DNA of 23,427 bases, taken from NCBI GenBank assembly GCA_947631675.1, contig CANRMG010000008.1, positions 1 through 23,427 on the forward strand. Reading direction: 5' to 3'. The notes beneath the pieces are model-generated. The model was not told the DNA's origin. It saw only the letters and a program-made list of their open reading frames with translations, and did no database searches. Shown here piece by piece: positions 13,948 to 20,671 of this stretch; within the stretch, counting starts at the first letter, position 1; each line of letters opens with the position of its first letter. The DNA comes from an uncultured Oscillospiraceae bacterium (GTDB taxonomy: Bacteria; Bacillota_A; Clostridia; Oscillospirales; Oscillospiraceae). The position numbers were made by a program, and so were the translations under genes.

Positions 13948-14042
13948 CACATTTCCAAGGGGAAACGGTTGCTATGGCAAGCCGTGACCGGTATACTGAA
14001 CGCCAGGTGGACCACCCAAATCCAAAAAAGGAGGCGTTTCAT

Positions 14043-14975
14043 ATGCCTTTGGCCGATAAGATCATCGAGCTGCGGAAAAAGCAGGGCTGGAGCCAGATCG
14101 ACCTGGCGGACCGGCTGGACGTGTCCCGCCAGTCCGTATCCAAGTGGGAGATGGCCCAGGCCGTGCCGGAGCTGGACAAGATATTGAAGATGAGCGAGCT
14201 ATTCGCCGTCACCACGGATTACCTATTAAAAGACGAGGCCCCCGTACCGGACACCGGCGGCGCCGTCCCGCCCCCGCCGGAGGAGCCGCCCGCGCCGGAG
14301 AGCGGCCCGGAACCGGAGACACCGTCCCCGGTGAAGAAGCCACGGAAGAGGTGGCCCTGGGTGCTGGCGGCCTGCCTGCTGCTGGCGGCGGCGGTCAACG
14401 GACTGCTGATCGCAGCAGGGGTGCTAGCTTATCGGACTGAGCCCGACTCCCAGTCTGTCCCCGTCTCCAGAAGCACGGCCGTCCTGGTGGAAGAGCCGTC
14501 CGTCCCGGCCTCTGACCCGGCGGATGATACCGTGATGGAGGAGCCCGCCGGCTCGTCCCCGGAGCAGACGGCAGTGTCCGACCCGGACGCGGCGGAGGAC
14601 GGCATGACGGAGTATGCCTATGAGGGCGAGTCGGTCACCGCGGGCGGCTTCGACGAGGCGACGGTGAAGGCCATGGAAGAGGAATACGCCCCCTACGGCC
14701 TCACCTGCGACGAGGAGCATCATTGGTATCTGGATGGCAAGCCCATCCGGGTGTTCACTGACATCCTCACCTCCAACGGGGAGAGCCTGACCGGCGGCCA
14801 TTTCCAGGGGACCATACGCAATTTCGCCGGCGAGGGCGACATCGACGTGCGCACCGTCCGGGACTACGACCACTGCGACGCGGACGGAAACGGCACGCTC
14901 CTCTATATCGAGACCTGTTCCGCCCACGGCGACGCGGTATGGACCGAGCACCACGCGGAAGAGGAACATCATTAG
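14043..14975 (+). CDS. membrane-anchored XRE-family regulator with an extracytoplasmic domain
   Basis: The 310-residue protein begins with an HTH_XRE DNA-binding domain (about 5-62; recognition helix within VSRQSVSKWE), then a Pro/Glu-rich linker (about 65-100), one transmembrane helix (about 104-130, after the basic KKPRKR) and an acidic outer region. The outer part holds EEEYAPYGLTCDEEHHWYLDGKPIRVFTD, split here as a YGLTxDEE...YLDGKPIRxFTD motif that I recognise from other clostridial XRE proteins, and ends in a His-rich tail (HHAEEEHH). AGGAGG eight bases before the ATG at 14043 sets the start. It is paralogous to the next gene in its first 65 residues. A one-component surface sensor that controls its own gene is a reasonable inference; the ligand is unknown. 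Confidence 0.82.
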   Translation: MPLADKIIELRKKQGWSQIDLADRLDVSRQSVSKWEMAQAVPELDKILKMSELFAVTTDYLLKDEAPVPDTGGAVPPPPEEPPAPESGPEPETPSPVKKPRKRWPWVLAACLLLAAAVNGLLIAAGVLAYRTEPDSQSVPVSRSTAVLVEEPSVPASDPADDTVMEEPAGSSPEQTAVSDPDAAEDGMTEYAYEGESVTAGGFDEATVKAMEEEYAPYGLTCDEEHHWYLDGKPIRVFTDILTSNGESLTGGHFQGTIRNFAGEGDIDVRTVRDYDHCDADGNGTLLYIETCSAHGDAVWTEHHAEEEHH

Positions 14976-14988
14976 AAATAAAGCTAGG

Positions 14989-15189
14989 GCGGCCTCGCCC
15001 GACAGTATGCCTGCTGCTAAACGGCGTCGGAGCACGCAGGCCAGGTCTCTCTTTGCCGCATGCGGCAAAGCTCGAATGGTCCGCGGCTCCTCCTCTCCCC
15101 ACGCGACCCGCTTCGCTGGGCTCGCGCGGGGACCCCAATTCGCTCACCAACCGCATCCGGCACACTGCCGGTTCTCGCCGCCCGTCGGG
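14989..15189 (+). repeat. dispersed palindromic repeat, copy C (long form, 201 bp)
   Basis: The ends match copies A and B (GCGGCCTCGCCCGACAG at the left; CCGCATCCGG and CTGCCGGTTC near the right), but the centre is about 111 bp longer. The extra centre contains a perfect 20-bp palindrome (15051-15070, arms CTTTGCCGCA and TGCGGCAAAG) and a GC-rich stem-loop around 15098-15131. The terminal arms are CAGTATGCC (15003-15011) and GGCACACTG (15159-15167). It fills most of the 350-base gap between the two XRE genes; no gene was found there. Confidence 0.8.
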
Positions 15190-15202
15190 TAGGCAAAAAA
15201 TA

Positions 15203-15227
15203 GCCCCGGAGACGCGCTCTCCGGGGC
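15203..15227. terminator. GC-rich hairpin with a T-run on the minus side
   Basis: A perfect 10-bp stem (GCCCCGGAGA, loop CGCGC, TCTCCGGGGC). On the minus strand it is followed by TATTTTTTG, a good terminator for leftward transcription; on the plus strand the following bases are not T-rich. It may end the first XRE transcript imperfectly, or stop antisense transcription. It has the same position relative to the palindrome as the hairpin at 13901-13934. Confidence 0.55.
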
Positions 15228-15231
15228 GTTC

Positions 15232-15246
15232 GCAACTACAAGTTGC
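15232..15246 (+). promoter_or_regulatory. palindromic operator candidate upstream of the second XRE regulator
   Basis: GCAACT-ACA-AGTTGC is a perfect 6+6 inverted repeat with a three-base centre, the same motif as at 13933-13947. It lies 22 bases upstream of a plausible -35. Confidence 0.6.
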
Positions 15247-15267
15247 GGGATTTTCAAGTCTTCTTGC

Positions 15268-15296
15268 TTGTCTGCAACGGGAAAAACGGGTATGCT
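15268..15296 (+). promoter_or_regulatory. possible promoter of the second XRE regulator
   Basis: TTGTCT (15268-15273), a 17-base spacer and TATGCT (15291-15296). AGGAGG at 15311-15316 follows. Confidence 0.45.
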
Positions 15297-15325
15297 GTGG
15301 ACAGCAAGAAAGGAGGTCGTGTGAT

Positions 15326-16306
15326 ATGACCATGGGTGAAAAACTCATTCAATTGCGAAAGCGGGAGTGCTGGACCCAGGACGACCTGGCGGAAAAGCTG
15401 GACGTGAGCCGTCAATCCGTCAGCAAGTGGGAGGGGGACCTGGCGGCCCCGGCCATCGATAAGCTCCTGGAGCTGAGCCGGCTCTACGGCGTCAGCACCG
15501 ACTATTTATTAAAGGATGAGATGGACCTGCCCGGGACGGAGGAAGCGTCCGCGACGGAGGAGCCGGCCCTGCGGCAGGTGACGCTGGAGGAGGCTCAATC
15601 CTTCGTGGCTCTTAAGGAGGCGTCCGCACGGCCCTTCGCCCTGGCTGTGGCGCTGTGTATCCTGTCCCCGGTGTGTCTCATCCTGCTGGGCGGTCTGGCA
15701 GATCTGGGGCGGATGGACGAGGGCCGGGCCATGGGGCTGGGGCTGGTGGTCCTGTTCGCCTTCGTGATCCCGGCGGTGGCCGTCTTCGTGCGCTGGGGGA
15801 TGAAGCTGGATAAATACGAGTACATGGAAAAGGAGGTCTTCACACCTGTCCCCGGCGTGGAGGCGCTGGCCCGGAGCCGGAGGGAGGCGCTGGAGCCGGC
15901 CCGCGCCAAACGGCTGACGGTAGGCGTGTGCCTGTGCGTGGCCTCCGCCGTGCCCATCTTCCTGTCCCTGTGGTCTGGCTCGGTGGGCACAGTGGTGTTC
16001 GCGGTGGGCGGCGTGGGCCTGCTGCTGGTGCTGGTGGCCGCGGGCGTATATCTCATCCTGGGCGTATCCATCCCCTGGGACACATACCAAATGCTCCTGC
16101 AGGAGGGGGACTACGCCCCGGAAAAGAAGGCCCCCTGGCGGCGGGCGGTGACGGGCGTCTACTGGTGCCTGGTCACGGCGGGGTATCTGGCCTGGAGCTT
16201 TGTCTCCAAGCGCTGGGACTTCACATGGATCGTCTGGCCGGTGGCGGCGGTGCTGTTCGCGGCCCTGGCGGCCGTGGTGGAACTGACGGGGAAGAAGAAA
16301 AGGTAA
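15326..16306 (+). CDS. XRE-family regulator fused to a multi-pass membrane domain
   Basis: The 326-residue protein has an N-terminal HTH_XRE domain (about 5-65) whose recognition region VSRQSVSKWE is identical to that of the preceding gene, and it shares the TDYLLKDE end of that domain. After a Glu/Ala-rich linker (about 68-100), five or six hydrophobic stretches follow (for example about 106-130, 135-155, 196-215, 220-250, 270-290 and 300-318), with charged loops between. It has no recognisable enzymatic motif. AGGAGG nine bases before the ATG at 15326 sets the start; in-frame sequence back to 14939 belongs to the repeat. Such XRE-membrane fusions are common in Clostridia and generally uncharacterised. 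It probably regulates its own operator, and perhaps that of its neighbour. Confidence 0.82.
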   Translation: MTMGEKLIQLRKRECWTQDDLAEKLDVSRQSVSKWEGDLAAPAIDKLLELSRLYGVSTDYLLKDEMDLPGTEEASATEEPALRQVTLEEAQSFVALKEASARPFALAVALCILSPVCLILLGGLADLGRMDEGRAMGLGLVVLFAFVIPAVAVFVRWGMKLDKYEYMEKEVFTPVPGVEALARSRREALEPARAKRLTVGVCLCVASAVPIFLSLWSGSVGTVVFAVGGVGLLLVLVAAGVYLILGVSIPWDTYQMLLQEGDYAPEKKAPWRRAVTGVYWCLVTAGYLAWSFVSKRWDFTWIVWPVAAVLFAALAAVVELTGKKKR

Positions 16307-16320
16307 AATATATTTGTCCA

Positions 16321-16410
16321 CCTGACGCGCGGCTGGAACCGGCAGTATCCCGGACGCGGTTGGTGAGCGAAGCGAACTTTAGCGGCAGGGATACTGTCGG
16401 GCCAGGCCGC
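16321..16410 (-). repeat. dispersed palindromic repeat, copy B (90 bp, inverted)
   Basis: The reverse complement of this stretch aligns without gaps to copy A (7922-8011). Its arms CAGTATCCC (16343-16351) and GGGATACTG (16388-16396) pair perfectly over nine bases, the cleanest version of the palindrome. It lies between the second XRE stop and a terminator, the same kind of place as copy A. Confidence 0.85.
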
Positions 16411-16437
16411 GCTTTGCCTGACTGTATCAAAAATAAA

Positions 16438-16473
16438 AGCCCGGACCGCGAGGTCCGGGCTTGGTTTTGTTTT
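16438..16473. terminator. bidirectional terminator between convergent genes
   Basis: A perfect 10-bp stem (AGCCCGGACC, loop GCGA, GGTCCGGGCT) has the tail TGGTTTTGTTTT on the plus strand and TTTTATTTTTG on the minus strand. It separates the plus-strand XRE gene from the minus-strand antiporter. Confidence 0.9.
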
Positions 16474-16479
16474 CGGGGC

Positions 16480-16584
16480 CCCCATGAAAGCCCAGCGAAG
16501 CGGGTTTCATGGGGAAGAGGAAGAACGGCTCTGGCCGATGATGCAGCCTCGCTTGCGAGGATACAGAATCTCCAGGGCCGTTCT
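16480..16584. repeat. pair of adjacent inverted repeats after the antiporter gene
   Basis: The first has arms CCCCATGAAA (16480-16489) and TTTCATGGGG (16505-16514). The second has 13-base arms with one G-T pair (16522-16534 and 16572-16584, AGAACGGC/GCCGTTCT type) enclosing a third small stem CCTCGC-TT-GCGAGG (16547-16560). They lie directly behind the antiporter stop. They may be a repeat element or a structured 3' end; no second copy was found in this window. Confidence 0.6.
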
Positions 16585-16588
16585 GACG

Positions 16589-17980
16589 TTACGATGCTTT
16601 TGGCTTGCGGCGGTCCTTGTACTGGGCGGCGGCCACGGCGGACGCCTTTCGGTCGGCCTGCCTTATGGCGTCCACGCGCCCGGCCACGTCGGGCTGGGCG
16701 GCGGCCACGGCCAGCTTCCGCTGGCGGCGGGTGGTGACCTCCACGCTCTTGGGCTGGATGTCGCCGGCGGCGGTCAGGGCCATCTTCGTCATCAGCGGAC
16801 CCACCATCTCATAGACCAGCACGGCGAACAGGGTGATGTTGCGGATGAGAGCGCCCTCGGCGCCCAGCTGCATGGCGGTGGTGCACATGCCCAAGGCCAC
16901 GCCTGCCTGGGGCAGGAGGGTGACGCCCAGGTACTTGCATATCTCCGGGGAGCAGTGGGTGGCGCGGGCGGAGACCCGGGCGCCCAGGTACTTGCCTGCG
17001 GACCGGGCCAGGATGTAGACCACGCCGATGAGCACGATGGTGCCGGAGGCGAACACGCCCAGATCCAGCTCCGCGCCGCACAGCACGAAGAAAAGCGCCA
17101 GCACCGGGCTGGACCACTTGTCCGCCAGGTACATCAGGTCCCCGGACAGGGGGCAGCAATTGCAGAATACCGTGCCCAGCATCATGCACACCAGCAGCGA
17201 CGAGAAACCGATGGTCACGGGGCCGATGTGGAACTCCGCCATGGACAGGGCCACCGTCAGAAACACGAAGGCGATGGTCATGTTGAGGCGGTTGGTGTTG
17301 GAGTTGAAGAGCTTTTCAAGCTGGGTCAGCAGCCACCCCATCAGCGCGCCCAGGCCCAGGGAACAGACGATCTCCACGATGGGGTTCACCAGGATGGACA
17401 CCATGTCCATGTTCCCGGTGACCAGGGTCTTGGCCACGCCGAAGCTGACGGCGAACACCACCAGGCCCACTGCGTCGTCCAGGGCCACCACGGGCAGCAG
17501 CAGGTTCGTCAAGGGCCCCTTGGCCTTGTACTGACGCACCACCATCAGCGTGGCCGCCGGGGCGGTGGCCGTGGCGATGGCGCCCAGGGTGATGGCCTGG
17601 GCCGTGCTGAGCACGTCGGGCCGCAGGGCGTGGAACGTGAGCAGGGCCGCGTCCACCAGCAGCGTGGCGGTCAGGGCCTGGAACACGCCCACCACGAAGG
17701 TCTGCTTGCCGATGGCCTTCAGCTCCGCCAGGCGAAACTCGCTGCCGATGGAGAAGGCGATGAAGCCCAGGGCGATGTCGGAGGCCAGCTCCAGGCCCTC
17801 CACCTGCGCAAAGCTGGTGAAGCCCAGGTAGTCGATGCCCAGCGCCCCCAGGAAGAAGGGGCCGATCAAAACGCCGGACACGAGGTACGCCGTCACGTTG
17901 GGCAGCTTGGCCAGCCGGGAGATACGGGTCATCAAAAGGCCCGCCAGGATGGCTACGGATACGGACAGAAGGGTCGTCAT
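16589..17980 (-). CDS. CPA2-type monovalent cation:proton antiporter
   Basis: The 463-residue integral membrane protein has about 12 hydrophobic segments from residue 1 to about 405 and the Na+/H+ exchanger fold signature. ATATAPAATLMVV and VVALDDAVGLVVF carry the paired acidic residues (LDD) expected at the ion-binding site, and SIGSEF and FFVLCGAELDLG match other conserved CPA2 segments. It should exchange Na+ or K+ for protons across the cytoplasmic membrane. The basic, Ala-rich C-terminal tail (about 410-463) is cytoplasmic; no TrkA-N domain is fused. AGGTG about 12 bases before the ATG is a modest ribosome-binding site. It has its own promoter and a structured leader. The exact ion cannot be told from sequence. 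Confidence 0.9.
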   Translation of the reverse strand: MTTLLSVSVAILAGLLMTRISRLAKLPNVTAYLVSGVLIGPFFLGALGIDYLGFTSFAQVEGLELASDIALGFIAFSIGSEFRLAELKAIGKQTFVVGVFQALTATLLVDAALLTFHALRPDVLSTAQAITLGAIATATAPAATLMVVRQYKAKGPLTNLLLPVVALDDAVGLVVFAVSFGVAKTLVTGNMDMVSILVNPIVEIVCSLGLGALMGWLLTQLEKLFNSNTNRLNMTIAFVFLTVALSMAEFHIGPVTIGFSSLLVCMMLGTVFCNCCPLSGDLMYLADKWSSPVLALFFVLCGAELDLGVFASGTIVLIGVVYILARSAGKYLGARVSARATHCSPEICKYLGVTLLPQAGVALGMCTTAMQLGAEGALIRNITLFAVLVYEMVGPLMTKMALTAAGDIQPKSVEVTTRRQRKLAVAAAQPDVAGRVDAIRQADRKASAVAAAQYKDRRKPKAS

Positions 17981-18094
17981 AGTATATGGTCACCTGATCT
18001 TTCAGAGGATAGTTAAAATTCCTTATATTAGTATATAGTGTGTGGGTCTCCACGCACAGGTTATTAGTATATGGCTCCGTCTGTGAAAAATCAA
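17981..18094 (-). promoter_or_regulatory. antiporter promoter and structured leader with repeated ATATACTA motifs
   Basis: On the minus strand TTGATT (18089-18094), a 17-base spacer and TATACT (18066-18071) form a good promoter. The leader of about 80 bases repeats ATATACTAATA (about 18062-18072 and 18026-18036), with a stem GTGCGTGG/CCACACAC (one mismatch) between the two copies, and again shows ATATACTAT at the start codon. The second copy also resembles a -10. The repeated boxes could bind a regulator. Confidence 0.55.
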
Positions 18095-18109
18095 GAGGGA
18101 AAATCCATA

Positions 18110-18150
18110 AAAAACAGCATAAAAACAGGACGTTTCTGACGAAACGTCCT
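18110..18150 (-). terminator. intrinsic terminator after the YhcH-family gene
   Basis: A perfect 10-bp stem (AGGACGTTTC 18127-18136, GAAACGTCCT 18141-18150). On the minus strand it is followed by GTTTTTATGCTGTTTTTT. It ends the transcript of the gene at 18177-18638 before the antiporter promoter. Confidence 0.9.
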
Positions 18151-18176
18151 ATTTGCAGTTTCTGGAAGTTGGGGCC

Positions 18177-18638
18177 TTACAGCAGGCTCACGGCGATCTT
18201 CATCACGATCTTCCGAAAGCTGACGGGCTCGCCGCCGGGGGTCAGGCCGGGACGGTGGATGTCCCAGGGGAACAGGACGATAAAGTCGCCGGGGGCGGTG
18301 ACGAGAAAGTTCTCCTGCTCCACCGCGGAGTAGTGGATCTTATCTTTTTCCGGGTCATCCTCGGAAATGGTCTCCCGGCCGGTGCGGGGGGCCACGCCGA
18401 TGCGCTCCCCGGCCTGGGGCCAGTACATCAGGTCCAGGTACTTGTTGTGTGCCTCGGCCTTCGCCTCGGTCTTGGTGGTCAGGTCCTGGACCAGGGCGTA
18501 CATGTCGGCGCCCTCGATCTGGACCTTGCCCGTCTCCAGGGCCAGCACGTCGGTGGTCTTGAGCCACTGCAGGGCCCGCCGGATGGCGGCGGGATAGATG
18601 GCGAAGTCGTCGCCGCCGTTGAGCTTGGAATAGATCAT
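18177..18638 (-). CDS. YhcH/YjgK/YiaL (DUF386) family protein
   Basis: The 153-residue protein belongs to a cupin-like family found with sugar and sialic acid utilisation genes and once named beta-galactosidase subunit beta. The conserved stretch is TKTEAKAEAHNKYLDLMYW (about 55-73), whose Glu and His residues resemble the family's metal site, and PGDFIVLFPWDIHRPGL (about 116-132) carries a second conserved His. AAGGAGG seven bases before the ATG and an excellent promoter support the start. No sugar-use genes are next to it here, so the substrate cannot be inferred from context. It appears to be transcribed alone. Confidence 0.9.
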   Translation of the reverse strand: MIYSKLNGGDDFAIYPAAIRRALQWLKTTDVLALETGKVQIEGADMYALVQDLTTKTEAKAEAHNKYLDLMYWPQAGERIGVAPRTGRETISEDDPEKDKIHYSAVEQENFLVTAPGDFIVLFPWDIHRPGLTPGGEPVSFRKIVMKIAVSLL

Positions 18639-18674
18639 GCCGGGGCCTCCTTAAATATTGTAGTTTATAGGTAA

Positions 18675-18703
18675 ATTATAGCATGTCATGCGCCGGGACG
18701 CAA
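18675..18703 (-). promoter_or_regulatory. promoter of the YhcH-family gene
   Basis: On the minus strand TTGCGT (18698-18703), a 17-base spacer and consensus TATAAT (18675-18680), with a TGC extension. It overlaps the end region of the DUF1015 gene (stop at 18711), with no terminator between them, so read-through is also possible. Confidence 0.8.
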
Positions 18704-18710
18704 CGGGCAT

Positions 18711-19829
18711 TCACCGGATCCGCCGGCACTCCACATACCAGCGCTTGTCCAGGCTGTGGCCCACGGAAAAGCTCTTTTTGGGGTAGCAGCCGTGGCTTTG
18801 GATGTGGGGGAACAGCTCGGATTTATCCAGTGCCGGCAGGAGCCATGCCCCGCCGCCGGGCCGGGCGGCCAGGGTCCGGGCCTCCTCCTCGCCGTGGATA
18901 TAGTCTACCGTGCCGCCGTGGGCGGCGATATAGGCATTTGCCAGCTCGTCCGCTCTCGCCACCAGCTCGCCCGTGTCGGGCCCGGAGAGGGTCTCCACAA
19001 ACCCGCCGGCGTCCGTGCCGAACACCACCCGGTGGATGGGGTAGAACTCCACCGCCGGATCCCGGAGGTTTTCAAGCTCCGCCAGGGCGTACCGGGCCGG
19101 ATGGTCTATGGGCGCGCCGGCGGTCTTCAGGGCCTCCCAGTGCTCCTTGGCAGCGGCCAGGGAGTGGTTGCCGTCCCCCATGGCGAACACGAGGGGCTCG
19201 GGCAGGGCGTCGATGGCCGCCTTCACCGCGGCGGCCTTTTCCCCGTGGACCTGGAAGCCCCGGATATGCCCGCCGCCCTCATAGAGGTCAAAGTCGTAGA
19301 GAAGCGCCTCCGCCCCGGCGGCCAGGGGCATCACGGTGTTTTCCACGTCATCCATGAACAGCACGATGTGGGGCATCTCCAGCGCCGCCTGCCGCCGCAG
19401 GGCCGCCCGGGTGGGCAGCCGGGAGGGCACCGTGGCCTCCGTGGAGCGCACCGGGGAGCGGGAGCCCTCTGTCCAGTCATAGGCCTCCAGGTCCAGCTTC
19501 CCCACCAGGCCGGCTCTTATCTTGCTGTTTGGGAGCATCCGCTCCACATAGACATAAGAATCGGGGATATTTTGAAATACATTCCCCACCAGATAGTCCT
19601 CCATGGCCTGGCAGAGGGCCGTCTTGCGCGCCTCCACGTCCGGGGCGGTCAGGTATGCCTCCGGAAGCATGAGCCGCAGGGTGGAGGGGGCGCCGCCCAC
19701 ATACTGGCTCATATTCTCCCAGTAGTCGGGCCGGGCGGAGAACTGGTCGCAGGCCAGCGCGGCCCACTTCGTCATGTCCGTGCCCGTCCGGGGCAGGAGG
19801 ATGTCAGCGGGGGTGAAGATGTTGGTCAT
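18711..19829 (-). CDS. DUF1015 family protein
   Basis: The 372-residue soluble protein matches the DUF1015 family along its whole length: FTPADILLPR at the N-terminus, KWAALACDQFSARPDYW (about 19-35), then the highly conserved FAMGDGNHSLAAAKEHW at about 228-244, in which the Asp, Asn and His look catalytic or ligand-binding. Its biochemical role is not firmly established; from memory the family often lies near serine biosynthesis genes in other genomes, which is not the case here. AAGGAG before the ATG at 19829 sets the start; the longer in-frame extension to 19928 runs through the promoter. It is divergent from dpaA. Confidence 0.88.
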   Translation of the reverse strand: MTNIFTPADILLPRTGTDMTKWAALACDQFSARPDYWENMSQYVGGAPSTLRLMLPEAYLTAPDVEARKTALCQAMEDYLVGNVFQNIPDSYVYVERMLPNSKIRAGLVGKLDLEAYDWTEGSRSPVRSTEATVPSRLPTRAALRRQAALEMPHIVLFMDDVENTVMPLAAGAEALLYDFDLYEGGGHIRGFQVHGEKAAAVKAAIDALPEPLVFAMGDGNHSLAAAKEHWEALKTAGAPIDHPARYALAELENLRDPAVEFYPIHRVVFGTDAGGFVETLSGPDTGELVARADELANAYIAAHGGTVDYIHGEEEARTLAARPGGGAWLLPALDKSELFPHIQSHGCYPKKSFSVGHSLDKRWYVECRRIR

Positions 19830-19857
19830 AAGAATCTCTCCTTGTTTAGATATGTCA

Positions 19858-19886
19858 ATTTTACCCCATCCGGCATACCATGGCAA
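19858..19886 (-). promoter_or_regulatory. promoter of the DUF1015 gene
   Basis: On the minus strand TTGCCA (19881-19886), a 17-base spacer and TAAAAT (19858-19863). The -35 overlaps the first copy of the 14-bp repeat at 19882-19895. Confidence 0.7.
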
Positions 19887-20050
19887 GAGGTGATGTGAAT
19901 TGAACCCATCAAGCTGTAAAGCAGGCAAGGGGGAGCTTGAGGGGGGCGGGAGCCCCGCCTCAAATGAGATCGGAAGCCGCGGGCGCTTGCGCCCGGGAGC
20001 GAAGCGACGTTTTCCGAGAGGAAAACACGGCGCATAGGCAAGAGGTGATG
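19882..20050 (+). repeat. 14-bp direct repeat flanking a 141-bp hairpin-rich segment
   Basis: GGCAAGAGGTGATG occurs at 19882-19895 and again at 20037-20050, where it supplies the ribosome-binding site of dpaA. Between them, three hairpins follow one another: 19937-19963 (TTGAGG/CCTCAA plus GGGGC/GCCCC), 19980-19995 (CGGGCGC-TT-GCGCCCG) and 20009-20026 (GTTTTCC-GAGA-GGAAAAC). No gene is present. The pattern suggests a small insertion with target duplication, or a local duplication, in front of dpaA. Confidence 0.65.
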
Positions 20051-20056
20051 ATAAAT

Positions 20057-20671
20057 ATGGACTTTACCCTGCTGGGGACAGATCCCCGGTTCATGTACTT
20101 AAAGCGCCGGCTGGAGCTGGACGGGCACCGGCTGTCCCCCACGGCGGAACATAAGATCGCGCCGCCGGCCTGGCGGGAGGGGGTGCCCTACTATAAGGAC
20201 GAGATATACGTCATCGAAAACGCCGCCCTCACGGCGGAGGGGGCCCTGGAGCTCATCATGCGCCGGTCCAACCGGGCCGTAGCGGGCATGGAGGTGCTGG
20301 TGGCGGGCTACGGCCGCATCGGCACCTTCCTGGCCGGGATGCTCGCCGGCCTGGGGGCCCGGGTGACCGTGGCGGCCCGGCGCCGGGAGACGAGGGCCGC
20401 CGCCCGCTTCCGGGGCTGCGAGGCGGTGGACCTGGACCACATACCGCCCGCCTTCGACGCGGTGGTGAACACCATCCCCGCCCCGGTACTGGAGGGGGAC
20501 TACTGCGGGGCGCTGTGCATCGACCTGGCCAGCGCCCCGGGGGGCTGGGCCTCGGACGCGCCGGTGCTGCGGGCCCCGGGCCTGCCGGGGCTGTACGCCC
20601 CCAAGGCCGCCGCCGACGTGATGGCGGAGGCCATATATCGTGTGATCGGGGAGGAAAAACGACATGGATGA
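20057..20671 (+). CDS. dpaA: dipicolinate synthase subunit A, short form
   Basis: With DpaB it makes dipicolinic acid from the lysine-pathway intermediate in the mother cell during sporulation; the product fills the spore core. The 204-residue protein keeps the N-terminal LLGTDPRFMYLKRRL, then a Rossmann domain (VLVAGYGRIGTFLAGML at about 79-95, NTIPAPVL, IDLASAPGG, APGLPGLYAPKAAADV). B. subtilis SpoVFA is near 297 residues, so about 90 residues of the region between the N-terminus and the Rossmann domain are missing or replaced by a short stretch. AGAGGTG about nine bases before ATG 20057 favours that start over ATG 20048. It overlaps dpaB by eight bases. A sporulation sigma-factor promoter was not recognised. 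Confidence 0.87.
   Translation: MDFTLLGTDPRFMYLKRRLELDGHRLSPTAEHKIAPPAWREGVPYYKDEIYVIENAALTAEGALELIMRRSNRAVAGMEVLVAGYGRIGTFLAGMLAGLGARVTVAARRRETRAAARFRGCEAVDLDHIPPAFDAVVNTIPAPVLEGDYCGALCIDLASAPGGWASDAPVLRAPGLPGLYAPKAAADVMAEAIYRVIGEEKRHG

Noticed and set aside
16484..18016. A 510-residue open frame on the plus strand
   Set aside because: It is the antisense shadow of the antiporter: a His/Gly/Gln-rich, low-complexity translation with no ribosome-binding site.
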